Shown here piece by piece: positions 1-5,341 of a DNA stretch of 7,201 nucleotides; the stretch's first letter is position 1, and the number at the start of each line of letters is the position of its first letter. Both the position numbers and the translations under genes were made by a program. This DNA comes from Nitrospirota bacterium. Its GTDB lineage: Bacteria > Nitrospirota > Nitrospiria > Nitrospirales > UBA8639. Under the pieces are notes generated by a model. That model ran no database searches. It was not told the origin of the DNA and worked only from the letters and a program-made list of their open reading frames with translations. The DNA lies in contig QIMB01000185.1 of assembly GCA_003233615.1 (NCBI GenBank), positions 1-7,201 on the forward strand. Direction: 5' to 3'.

Positions 1-437
1 CGACCTTCTTGTTCTGTACCTAATCCTTGGGCGACGCGCAATAGATCATCCCACACGCCTTGTAAATTGGTTGCATGAAGAGAAATCACGGACGGTTGAA
101 TGTCCAAAGATTCCTTCAGCGCCTTTTCCACGTCGGTGAAACTCACCGCGCAGACATCACATTGGGTTTGCGTCACAATGATGTCCGGTTTCAATGCTCG
201 AAGAACCTCTGTTTCTACACGATAGACGGAAAGGGCATCTTGTAAAATTCCGGACACTCGCTCATGAATCTCTTGGCTTGTGCCGTTGACCGAGAGATTA
301 GGTGCCGTACAGATTGGTAATTCACGAATGCCGTTAGGGAAATCACATTCATGGGAACGGCCTTTGAGTTGTGCTTCGCAGCCAAGAGCACAGACCATCT
401 CCGTGCCACTGGGGATTAATGAGATAATATTAGGCAT
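1..437 (-). CDS. BtuF-like cobalamin-binding protein (ABC substrate-binding fold), N-terminal part
   Basis: The reading frame starts at ATG 437 and stays open for 145 codons to the left edge, so the C-terminus is missing. A Shine-Dalgarno AAGGAG lies 5 nt before the ATG. The protein begins MPNIISLIPSGTEMVCALGC, the first strand and helix of the type III periplasmic-binding fold seen in BtuF (COG0614). RSHECDFP (residues 27-34) and TQCDVCAVS (91-99) are signatures I associate with the BtuF-like subgroup annotated as cobalamin-binding proteins. There is no signal peptide or lipobox, so the product should be cytoplasmic, unlike E. coli BtuF; a corrinoid-binding or salvage role is inferred from family only. 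It is divergent from the Lrp/AsnC-domain gene at 631, with a 193-bp gap. No cobalamin riboswitch is recognisable upstream. The family call is solid; the ligand is not proven. Confidence 0.85.
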   Translation of the reverse strand, partial: MPNIISLIPSGTEMVCALGCEAQLKGRSHECDFPNGIRELPICTAPNLSVNGTSQEIHERVSGILQDALSVYRVETEVLRALKPDIIVTQTQCDVCAVSFTDVEKALKESLDIQPSVISLHATNLQGVWDDLLRVAQGLGTEQEG

Positions 438-630
438 CAATGCTCCTTCAAGCTATAACTTAACATGGTATACCTCGAACTCATCCATCGTACTAGGCAG
501 GGCAGAGGATCGGCAATCTAGGAGCCCGAGATGGGTGAAGATATGGAACACACGCCTCATCTATGGTAGAACAGCGCCTTGAGAGCAAATGCATCAGTAT
601 TGCTTTGAGATTTTGAACAAGGAGGTTTCC

Positions 631-867
631 ATGGCAGCAAAAGCGTACATATTAATGAAAGTCAAAGCTGGGAAAGCCCAAGATGTGCTCACGACGTTAA
701 AAGCGCTTCCTGAAGTAGAACAGGCCCATGCCTGTTTTGGTCAGCCGGATATTTTTGGGCTAGTGAATGCGCCTGATGATCGTGCGCTGTCGAATCTCAT
801 CATGACCAAAATTCACACCATCCCCGGCGTTGAAGAAACCGACACCCACATCGTCGTCCAGGAATAG
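631..867 (+). CDS. Stand-alone Lrp/AsnC ligand-binding (RAM) domain protein
   Basis: The gene encodes 78 aa, MAAKAYILMKVKAG onward. The start at 631 is set by a strong AAGGAGG ending 6 nt before the ATG; an upstream in-frame ATG at 589 has no ribosome-binding site and would add a non-conserved leader. The sequence fits the beta-alpha-beta RAM (regulation of amino acid metabolism) fold: a first strand AYILMKVKAG, a helix with EVEQAHACFGQPDIFGLV, and a last strand after PGVEETDTHIVV. In full-length Lrp/AsnC regulators (about 150 aa) this domain follows a helix-turn-helix. Here that DNA-binding part is absent, and the length matches the known single-domain class. It may oligomerise and bind a small molecule, or modulate a full-length Lrp protein; the partner is unknown. 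No terminator with a U tract follows; a repeat hairpin lies about 105 bp downstream. Confidence 0.88.
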   Translation: MAAKAYILMKVKAGKAQDVLTTLKALPEVEQAHACFGQPDIFGLVNAPDDRALSNLIMTKIHTIPGVEETDTHIVVQE

Positions 868-1086
868 ACCGGAATGTCCCAGTCAAGGATTCAGGAAGTG
901 TAGAGTTATGCCAATGAAAAATTTCCTGAAAGTCTTTGAGGTTGCATAGGAACCTTGATCTCTTTTTCTGGTCATTCCCGACATCTGTAATCGGGAATCC
1001 ATGCTGAGGTTGTAGAGCATGAATACCAGCCAACAAATGACAGCAGAAAATGGTAGTTCTTGCCATTTCTGACTGGCACACTACAC
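868..1086. other. Intergenic region without a supported gene
   Basis: This gap separates the Lrp/AsnC-domain gene from the terminator of the convergent PuuD-like gene. The only structure seen is the short hairpin repeat at 974-998. A 100-codon minus-strand frame crosses the region but has no ribosome-binding site and a composition rich in Cys, His and Arg, so it is not called. Confidence 0.6.
974..998. repeat. Short palindromic repeat, ATTCCCGA/TCGGGAAT
   Basis: ATTCCCGA (974-981) and TCGGGAAT (991-998) form a perfect 8-bp stem with a 9-nt loop, inside the context GTCATTCCCGA...TCGGGAATCCA. This resembles the dispersed extragenic palindromes of the form GTCATTCCCGC...GCGGGAATCCA found in many bacterial genomes. 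No U tract follows on either strand, so it is not called a terminator. Only one copy is in this window, so its repeat nature is from recollection. Confidence 0.5.
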
Positions 1087-1113
1087 AAAAAGGCCGGCTC
1101 ACGTGAGCCGGCC
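1087..1113 (-). terminator. Intrinsic terminator of the PuuD-like gene
   Basis: A perfect 22-nt palindrome at 1092-1113 (arm GGCCGGCTCAC) is followed on the minus strand by five T residues (AAAAA at 1087-1091 on the plus strand). It lies 42 bp after the PuuD-like stop codon. This is a textbook GC-rich stem plus U tract for minus-strand transcription. Confidence 0.88.
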
Positions 1114-1155
1114 GTATCTACTGTAATAAGTGTATCGTTCTTGTATAATCAGATT

Positions 1156-1635
1156 CTAAAACAGACCTGAGGCATGGCCGGAAGAGGCCATGAAGAAGAG
1201 CATGGGAATCGAGAGGAGGGTATTGGTACGTGATGCCAGCAAGGCCGTGCGGGCTGCAGCCTTTTTTTCATCAGGTGTGGCTTCTTTCATACCCAATACT
1301 TTTTTCTGGTTAGGCCAAATGATGCCCCATACGTTCAGAAACATAATCGTGCCGAGCCAAGCACCCATGCCGATGACGGCGTCTTGGCCTTGGAGCATGA
1401 AGGCACTTCCCATCCGCCCTTGATTCATGAGCAATGCGGCGCCAAATACCCAGGTAGCCAAGGCTCCCCAGCGAAACCACCATAAGGCATTCGGCACGAG
1501 ATGCTTGAAGGCTTCCGCCTTGGTTTCGGGTGTGACGACTTTGAGAAATGGCACTTGAATGAAATTAAAGTAATACAGAATGCCAATCCAAGTAATGCCC
1601 GCGAGGAAATGTCCCCACGCTAATACACTTTCCAT
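1156..1635 (-). CDS. PuuD-like (urate hydroxylase N-terminal domain family) membrane protein, 4 TM
   Basis: The gene encodes 159 aa starting at ATG 1635, with GAGGG 6 nt upstream. Four hydrophobic segments are visible near residues 4-24, 51-70, 85-107 and 133-152. Motifs typical of the Urate_ox_N/PuuD family are HFLAGITWIGILYYFNF (9-25), WFRWGALATW (53-62), NVWGIIWPNQKKV (101-113) and SRTNTLLSIPMLFFM (135-149). Biochemically studied PuuD is a membrane urate hydroxylase with about twice as many helices plus a C-terminal cytochrome c domain. Here only a half-size membrane part exists, with no CxxCH haem motif. H9 and H154 in the outer helices are possible haem or metal ligands, but this is inference. 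Urate oxidation is therefore not safe to assume; a small redox or electron-transfer membrane protein is an alternative. It is probably co-transcribed with the 30-aa gene 55 bp upstream. Confidence 0.82.
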   Translation of the reverse strand: MESVLAWGHFLAGITWIGILYYFNFIQVPFLKVVTPETKAEAFKHLVPNALWWFRWGALATWVFGAALLMNQGRMGSAFMLQGQDAVIGMGAWLGTIMFLNVWGIIWPNQKKVLGMKEATPDEKKAAARTALLASRTNTLLSIPMLFFMASSGHASGLF

Positions 1636-1690
1636 GATATGCCCTCGTATTCGTTAGATGATGAAATGGTTTTGAGATCGCGATACGTCG

Positions 1691-1783
1691 TCACACCAGC
1701 ATTTTAACCAGGCCATAGAGGACCACGGTCAATACAAAACCAGCAGTAATGGTGCCAGAGATGGTATCGAGCGGATTGCCCAT
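1691..1783 (-). CDS. 30-aa single-TM small membrane protein
   Basis: A short frame starts at ATG 1783 and stops at TGA 1691-1693. It encodes 30 aa: MGNPLDTISGTITAGFVLTV followed by VLYGLVKMLV. The ribosome-binding site AAAGGAG with 8-nt spacing is one of the best in the window. Residues about 10-29 form one continuous hydrophobic helix, with a short polar N-terminus and K27 near the end, which looks like a genuine small membrane protein. It lies 55 bp before the PuuD-like gene on the same strand with no terminator between, so it likely shares its transcript. By analogy with small accessory subunits of membrane oxidases (for example CydX of cytochrome bd) it may stabilise the PuuD-like protein; that is inference. 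I do not recognise a named family. Confidence 0.68.
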   Translation of the reverse strand: MGNPLDTISGTITAGFVLTVVLYGLVKMLV

Positions 1784-2108
1784 AGTTATGTCTCCTTTAT
1801 TGTTCGTGGAAGAAAGAAGTGATTTGTCATATGTGGCTCACGGGACGTAGCCGACATATTTCTGACAGGTTAGCGTAACGTACACCATCTCACTTGTTCA
1901 ACCTGGGAATGTTGGAAATATCCGCCAGCGGCGTTCTCGCCATTTTGCCGTACTCACGTACTGAGAGTACGCTCCACGCGCCAAAATGGCTGCGGCCTTG
2001 CTGGAGACGGATTTTTTGAACATTCCCTTGGCTGTTGCAGATGATTGCTCCTCGGGCATTCATGGGCTATAGGAGTGATAATATTCAACAGGCCCTTTCT
2101 AAGGTCGT
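1784..2108. other. Intergenic region: leader of the small-protein gene plus a long palindrome
   Basis: The first 120 bp upstream of the 30-aa gene must hold its promoter (minus strand), but no convincing -35/-10 pair could be fixed by eye. The rest is the 123-bp palindromic repeat at 1905-2027 and about 80 bp of sequence after the glycosylase stop codon without a clear terminator. Confidence 0.6.
1905..2027. repeat. 123-bp imperfect palindromic repeat (Nitrospira-type extragenic element)
   Basis: Both ends read inward as GGGAATGTT followed by an A-rich stretch and ATCCG. Nested arms are GCCATTTTG (1939-1947) with CAAAATGGC (1982-1990), and CGTACTC (1949-1955) with GAGTACG (1965-1971) around a 9-nt loop. 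The whole can fold into one long stem, interrupted by bulges near CCAGC/GCTGG. I recall very similar sequences (GGAATGTT-A-rich-CCGCCAGCGGCGTTCTCGC) as frequent intergenic repeats in Nitrospira genomes; this is recollection, not a search. Only one copy is present here. It sits 81 bp after the glycosylase gene and could also end its transcript. Confidence 0.7.
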
Positions 2109-3233
2109 TCATTTTGGCTTGCTTCGACGATTTTTGGGGGAAGATACAGCTGGGAGAGAGAACCGCCAGAGCTTCTGTGCCCATTCTCCGGCATAGTCTA
2201 CCCCGATTCGAGGCAGAGACTGAATCTGTTTTCGTGAAATGGCTAAGCCATGGTCTTCAATCCACAGAGTCATACCAAGCGTCGCATCCAGTCCATTGTA
2301 CGTACGGTCCACTCCCAGGTAACGGCAGATACGTCCAGGACCGTCAATACGTATTGGTGACACTGCCGGATGATCTTTCCTCAAGATTTCCAAGCCTCGG
2401 ATTAAAATTGCAGCGGGATAGTCTTCTCGTTCAGTCACGAAATTCAGGCAGTGGTACATGCCATAAATGAGATAGACATATGTGAACCCGGCTGGACCGA
2501 ACATGATTGCCGTACGTTTGGTTCGGCCTTTTGAGGCATGACAGGCTTGATCCTTTGGTCCCACATAGGCTTCCACATCAACTATTTTCGACTGAAGGAT
2601 CACGCTAGAAGTCTGTGTGATCAATACCTTCCCCAACAGATCTTTCGCGATCTTCAATGTCGGCCGTTCATAAAACTTTCGCGGCAGGGGATTCGGAGTG
2701 ACGTTGTTGTGGTATTGCTCAGCATCAATGGAATTCGCTTTTTGGAGTTTTCTTGTCTTCCCTTCCTTTGTAAGGAGTGCTGGTGTCACACTGGCTGCTG
2801 TAGGCGAAGGTTTTGGAGTAGCGTCATTGTCAAATCTTCCCCTCATTTGTAAGGAGGGGCTAGGGGAGGTAGAGTTTTGGAGCACTCGTTGAGAAAGATC
2901 TTCCAAAACCCCATCAAGATTTTTTATTACGTCATTGTTTGTGTATCGTACAACTTGAAGTCCCAAAGACTTGAGATAATCTTCTCGTTTCAGATCTTTG
3001 GTCTGTTGAGTTTCAGTGGCGTGCACATCCCCATCAACTTCAATGACCAAAGACCGTTCTGGACAAAAGAAATCTACAATGTATGAACCAATTTCGTGTT
3101 GACGACGAAATTTGAGACCGTGAATGTGATGAGTACGGAGTTTGGCCCAGAGCCTCTGTTCGGCTAGAGTTTGATTGGACCGAAGACGGCGTTTAAGAGT
3201 AAGAAGTGTGGGAGTACCTTTTTTTGTTGGCAT
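2109..3233 (-). CDS. DUF559 (Vsr-like nuclease) - 3-methyladenine DNA glycosylase fusion
   Basis: One 374-aa frame joins two domains. Residues about 13-118 are DUF559, a PD-(D/E)XK/Vsr-like nuclease fold: LKFRRQHEIGSYIVDFFCP with D54, then LVIEVDGDVH with E65, D67 and H71. Residues about 186-365 are an Mpg/AAG alkyladenine DNA glycosylase: FYERPTLKIAKDLLGK, catalytic E221 in VDVEAYVGP, TYVYLIYGMYHCLNF (251-265), and IDGPGRICRYLGVD (296-309). The Mpg family excises 3-methyladenine, hypoxanthine and related bases, leaving an abasic site. The linker (119-185) is rich in Pro, Ser and Thr and is encoded by degenerate palindromic repeats. ATG 3233 is the only credible start: an in-frame stop lies about 40 bp upstream, and GGAGGGG, itself part of a repeat, is further away than normal. 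No ATG, GTG or TTG lies near the junction, so the glycosylase would be made only as a fusion. A combined glycosylase/nicking activity is inference. Confidence 0.88.
   Translation of the reverse strand: MPTKKGTPTLLTLKRRLRSNQTLAEQRLWAKLRTHHIHGLKFRRQHEIGSYIVDFFCPERSLVIEVDGDVHATETQQTKDLKREDYLKSLGLQVVRYTNNDVIKNLDGVLEDLSQRVLQNSTSPSPSLQMRGRFDNDATPKPSPTAASVTPALLTKEGKTRKLQKANSIDAEQYHNNVTPNPLPRKFYERPTLKIAKDLLGKVLITQTSSVILQSKIVDVEAYVGPKDQACHASKGRTKRTAIMFGPAGFTYVYLIYGMYHCLNFVTEREDYPAAILIRGLEILRKDHPAVSPIRIDGPGRICRYLGVDRTYNGLDATLGMTLWIEDHGLAISRKQIQSLPRIGVDYAGEWAQKLWRFSLPAVSSPKNRRSKPK
2740..2882. repeat. Degenerate palindromic repeat units inside the fusion linker
   Basis: Two related units lie in the coding region. 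TTCCCCTCATTTGTAAGGAG (2837-2856), followed by GGGCTAGGGGAGGT, matches TTCCCTTCCTTTGTAAGGAG (2758-2777) at 18 of 20 bases. TTTTGGAG occurs at 2740, 2811 and 2875 as a spacer mark between units. The protein repeats accordingly: DNDATPKPSP (135-144) and NNVTPNPLPR (176-185). Both units keep the reading frame, so the repeat has been tolerated as linker. Confidence 0.72.
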
Positions 3234-3253
3234 TGGTCCAATCGCTAGTTGTT

Positions 3254-3291
3254 TCCCCTCCTTCTGTCAGGAGGGGATTCAGGGGAGGTAG
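3254..3291. repeat. Palindromic repeat copy upstream of the fusion gene
   Basis: CCCCTCC (3255-3261) pairs with GGAGGGG (3270-3276) around an 8-nt loop, then ATTCAGGGGAGGTAGA follows. It has the same layout as the linker copy at 2837-2870: TCCCCTC, loop, GGAGGGG, four-to-five bases, GGGGAGGTAGA. It begins 21 bp upstream of the start codon of the nuclease-glycosylase gene and supplies the nearest purine-rich stretch before that start. Confidence 0.72.
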
Positions 3292-3354
3292 AAGTGCGGG
3301 GGAAACAGTGACTCTCCAAGGCTGTTATCCTATCGTCTGTGGTATCTGAAGACT

Positions 3355-3394
3355 CTACCCCACCTTCACCTCCCCTTACAAAGGGGAGGAAAAG
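3355..3394. repeat. Palindromic repeat copy in opposite orientation
   Basis: CCTCCCCTT (3369-3377) and AAGGGGAGG (3381-3389) form a perfect 9-bp stem with a 3-nt loop. Its reverse complement (TTTCCTCCCCTTTGTAAGGG, then GAGGTGAAGGTGGGGTAGA) belongs to the same family as the copy at 3254-3291. The two face each other about 80 bp apart, in the intergenic region between the divergent fusion gene and epimerase gene. Confidence 0.68.
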
Positions 3395-3483
3395 AGAGAG
3401 GAATGGCATCGTTTGTCTTGAAAAGAAACTTTCAGACTTTCGTGATCCAACTGCCGGCTTTAGGATGAAATGGTGTACGCGTT

Positions 3484-4482
3484 ATGAAATCGTTGGTTAT
3501 TGGTGGGACGGGGCAATTGGGAGCGAACCTGGTTCGAGCGCTTCTGGAGCATGGGCATCAGGTGCGTGTGCTCCATCGATCGACCAGTCACACGTCCACC
3601 ATTGAGGGATTAGATATTCAGTGTGTGGTAGGAGATCTGAACGACGGGGCATCGTTGCGTCGTGCGTGTGATGGTATGCACGTGGTCTACCATGTTGCAG
3701 GATATTATCCTGCCCGAACCATTCCGGTGGATCTTGCCCAAGGCCAGGCCCTGAAAGAAACCACCCTCTTGCTCGAAGCCGTTCGCGCTACAGGTATTGA
3801 ACGTTTGGTCTATGCTAGTACGCTGACCACCGTGGGCTTTCCACAAAACCCCAAACATCCTGCGAATGAAACCTGTGCCTTCGCCACGCGATTTACGAAC
3901 AATCCCTACCTCATGGCTAAGGCCACGATGGAAGAGAAAATTCTACAGGCTTCCAGCCAAGGGATTCCATCGGTTGTGGTCATTCCGACGGAATTTTTCG
4001 GACCTTATGATCAACGCCCTACAAGTGGGACGCACATCTTGATGATTGCCAAGCGACAAATGCCTGTCTATATTCCCGGACGCGTCAATGTAATCGATGT
4101 CCGGGATGTGGCGGTCGCTATGATTCGAGCCGCCGAACGAGGACGAGTCGGTGAGCGGTATCTTGTGGGAAATTGGAATACAACGCAGAAAGAGCTCAAT
4201 GAATTGATTGCGGAGGTAGTTGGAGTGGCACCTCCAATTTTTCCCGCGCCCTTTGCACTCGCACGCTGGGGGACGAAAGCGGGAGAATGGTTATTCAGTT
4301 CCATCCTTGGCAGGCCGCCACTTCTCCCGGCCTTTTTCGTGGAAGTGCTCGCGCATATGCAACATTACGATTGTTCTAAGGCTCACAAGGAATTAGGTTA
4401 TCCGCAACGTTCGATTGAGGGAGCTATTCGAGATGCTGTGGGGTGGTTTCGCACAAATGGGTATCTTAGTAAAATCGTGTGA
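3484..4482 (+). CDS. NAD(P)-dependent epimerase/dehydratase (extended SDR, dihydroflavonol reductase-like)
   Basis: The gene encodes 332 aa. The N-terminus has the extended short-chain dehydrogenase Rossmann motif GGTGQLG (7-13), followed by VVGDLND (48-54) and the strand VVYHVAGYY (67-75). The catalytic set is visible: S112-T113 in YASTLTTVG, then Y142 and K146 in the PYLMAK motif (YxxxK). IPTEFFGPYD (167-176) and NVIDVRDVA (202-210) are typical of this group, which includes dihydroflavonol-4-reductase-like proteins and the hopanoid-associated HpnA. The substrate cannot be read from the sequence; a nucleotide-sugar or a polyketide/terpenoid-type ketone are both possible. ATG 3484 starts exactly at the Rossmann strand, as expected, but has no clear Shine-Dalgarno; an upstream ATG at 3465 is out of frame. 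It is divergent from the nuclease-glycosylase gene and appears monocistronic. Confidence 0.86.
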   Translation: MKSLVIGGTGQLGANLVRALLEHGHQVRVLHRSTSHTSTIEGLDIQCVVGDLNDGASLRRACDGMHVVYHVAGYYPARTIPVDLAQGQALKETTLLLEAVRATGIERLVYASTLTTVGFPQNPKHPANETCAFATRFTNNPYLMAKATMEEKILQASSQGIPSVVVIPTEFFGPYDQRPTSGTHILMIAKRQMPVYIPGRVNVIDVRDVAVAMIRAAERGRVGERYLVGNWNTTQKELNELIAEVVGVAPPIFPAPFALARWGTKAGEWLFSSILGRPPLLPAFFVEVLAHMQHYDCSKAHKELGYPQRSIEGAIRDAVGWFRTNGYLSKIV

Positions 4483-4503
4483 CACTCATTGGGAATAAGG
4501 CGG

Positions 4504-4538
4504 GGCGAGCCAACTCGCTCGCTTCAACAAGGCTCGCC
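4504..4538. repeat. GC-rich hairpin after the epimerase gene
   Basis: GGCGAGCC (4504-4511) is perfectly complementary to GGCTCGCC (4531-4538), with an alternative inner hairpin GCGAG-CCAA-CTCGC (4505-4518). It starts 21 bp after the epimerase stop. No U tract follows, so Rho-independent termination is not supported; a transcript-stabilising or repeat origin is possible. Confidence 0.5.
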
Positions 4539-4626
4539 GGATCATGAGAACGTCCATTCAGAGAGCCAGGCGGCAGGCGTCGGACCTTGGGAGATGAATA
4601 TTTCAAGGAGCCAGATGGAAGAGAGC

Positions 4627-4650
4627 GGAACCATACATTCCGTATGATCT
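4627..4650. repeat. Partial copy of the 207-bp element's terminal repeat
   Basis: GGAACCATACATTCCGTATG followed by ATCT matches the right terminal repeat of the element at 5342-5548 (5526-5548 plus flank) at 19 of 24 bases, in the same plus-strand orientation. It lies 34 bp before another copy of the dispersed repeat that is nested in that element. No partner inverted repeat was found nearby. Confidence 0.5.
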
Positions 4651-4684
4651 GAAATGACCGCACAAGACTGCAAGGCACTACGCT

Positions 4685-4802
4685 GTCATCCTGAGCGGAG
4701 CCTGGCGGAGTCGAAGGATCTAGGCCCAACCAAACCCGGCCATGCCTGCCCTGAGCACAATCGAAGGGGCTCAGACAGATGATTCGCACTGCTCTGCATG
4801 AC
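4685..4802. repeat. Dispersed repeat, copy 1 (GTCATCCTGAGCGGAGCC... type)
   Basis: The unit opens with GTCATCCTGAGC (4685-4696) and closes with GCTCTGCATGAC (4791-4802), which is the inverted opening at 10 of 12 bases. The first 37 bases match copy 2 at 5405-5441 at 35 positions. An inner CTGAGC/GCTCAG pair (4750-4755, 4769-4774) flanks an ATCGAAGGG core. Repeats of the form CATCCTGAGC-n-AAGGATCT are widespread extragenic elements in several phyla (established pattern, from memory). Confidence 0.75.
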
Positions 4803-4916
4803 GATAATGTTGAGTGGGTGGTCCCTACAAAGACATACACCTGATGAGTGGGGGAGGCAAAGGAAATGAGGGGCCAGATTCAGATGGAAAATATGAGTAC
4901 TTGGCAGGCGTGTGCT

Positions 4917-5183
4917 CTAGGCTGTCCCGGACACATCTTCTTCGGCTTGGGTAAGAATTTGTGAGAATCGGCTCCCAACCAGATTGGTGACCTTCTCCAT
5001 GATTTCGGTGAGTTCCTTCAATTCCTCTGGTTTCAACTCTTCTTTCAAATTCGGGTGCAGACCCCATTTCGCACTGACTTGTTTGCCATCTCGTTGAATC
5101 ACGACATGCAGTATCTCTGTTTCGGGGGAATCGATTGGAGCCTTTGAAGATGATGCTCCAGCTCCTGAGCTGCCCTGTGCCAT
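4917..5183 (-). CDS. 88-aa hypothetical protein
   Basis: Start ATG 5183 has a good Shine-Dalgarno (AAGGAG, 6-7 nt spacing); the stop TAG is at 4917-4919. I do not recognise a family. Residues 1-20 are low-complexity (Gly, Ala, Ser, Pro). Residues about 22-43 look like beta strands with alternating hydrophobics (EILHVVIQRDGKQVSAKWGL). Residues about 46-80 are highly helical and acidic (KEELKPEELKELTEIMEK onward), so a small soluble alpha/beta protein is likely. There is no signal peptide, TM segment or cysteine. An overlapping frame on the same strand (start 5202) is longer but has no matching ribosome-binding site and a non-protein-like Arg/Ser/Pro composition. The gene stands alone between two repeat clusters. 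Function unknown. Confidence 0.7.
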   Translation of the reverse strand: MAQGSSGAGASSSKAPIDSPETEILHVVIQRDGKQVSAKWGLHPNLKEELKPEELKELTEIMEKVTNLVGSRFSQILTQAEEDVSGTA

Positions 5184-5341
5184 AATTGTCTCCTTCGTTC
5201 AAAACGTCACAATGTGAGATTGTACTGTATTGCGTTTATCACTGTCCCAGTATAGTGACACTTTCTGTGTGCTTGTCTGACTGTAAAGGGTAGGGTACAT
5301 TCTCTCAGGCGCCTAAGCGGTATATCGCAAGGATGATTCAG

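Larger units (their letters stand above)
4483..4916. other. Intergenic repeat-rich region without a supported gene
   Basis: The 434 bp between the epimerase gene and the convergent small gene hold a hairpin (4504-4538), an inverted-repeat-like half site (4627-4650) and a 118-bp dispersed repeat (4685-4802). A minus-strand frame of 124 codons crosses it, but it is rich in Arg, Ser and Pro and reads through the repeats, so it is not called. Confidence 0.65.

Noticed and set aside
280..582. 100-codon plus-strand frame opposite the BtuF-like gene
   Set aside because: It overlaps the well-supported minus-strand gene and its upstream region, has no ribosome-binding site and matches no family.
400..630. 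Cobalamin riboswitch upstream of the BtuF-like gene
   Set aside because: GCCACTG occurs at about 404-410 but inside the gene and on the wrong strand; no B12-box context or long leader is seen.
800..1102. Minus-strand frame of 100 codons
   Set aside because: Cys/His/Arg-rich composition, overlaps the Lrp/AsnC-domain gene and the terminator region, no ribosome-binding site.
2045..2470. Plus-strand frame of 141 codons opposite the glycosylase
   Set aside because: Antisense shadow of the conserved AAG domain; no recognisable motif.
4466..4840. Minus-strand frame of 124 codons
   Set aside because: It reads through the dispersed repeats, has Arg/Ser/Pro-rich composition and overlaps the end of the epimerase gene.
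4825..5202. Longer minus-strand frame overlapping the 88-aa gene
   Set aside because: The ribosome-binding site fits the ATG at 5183 in the other frame, and this frame has a non-protein-like composition.
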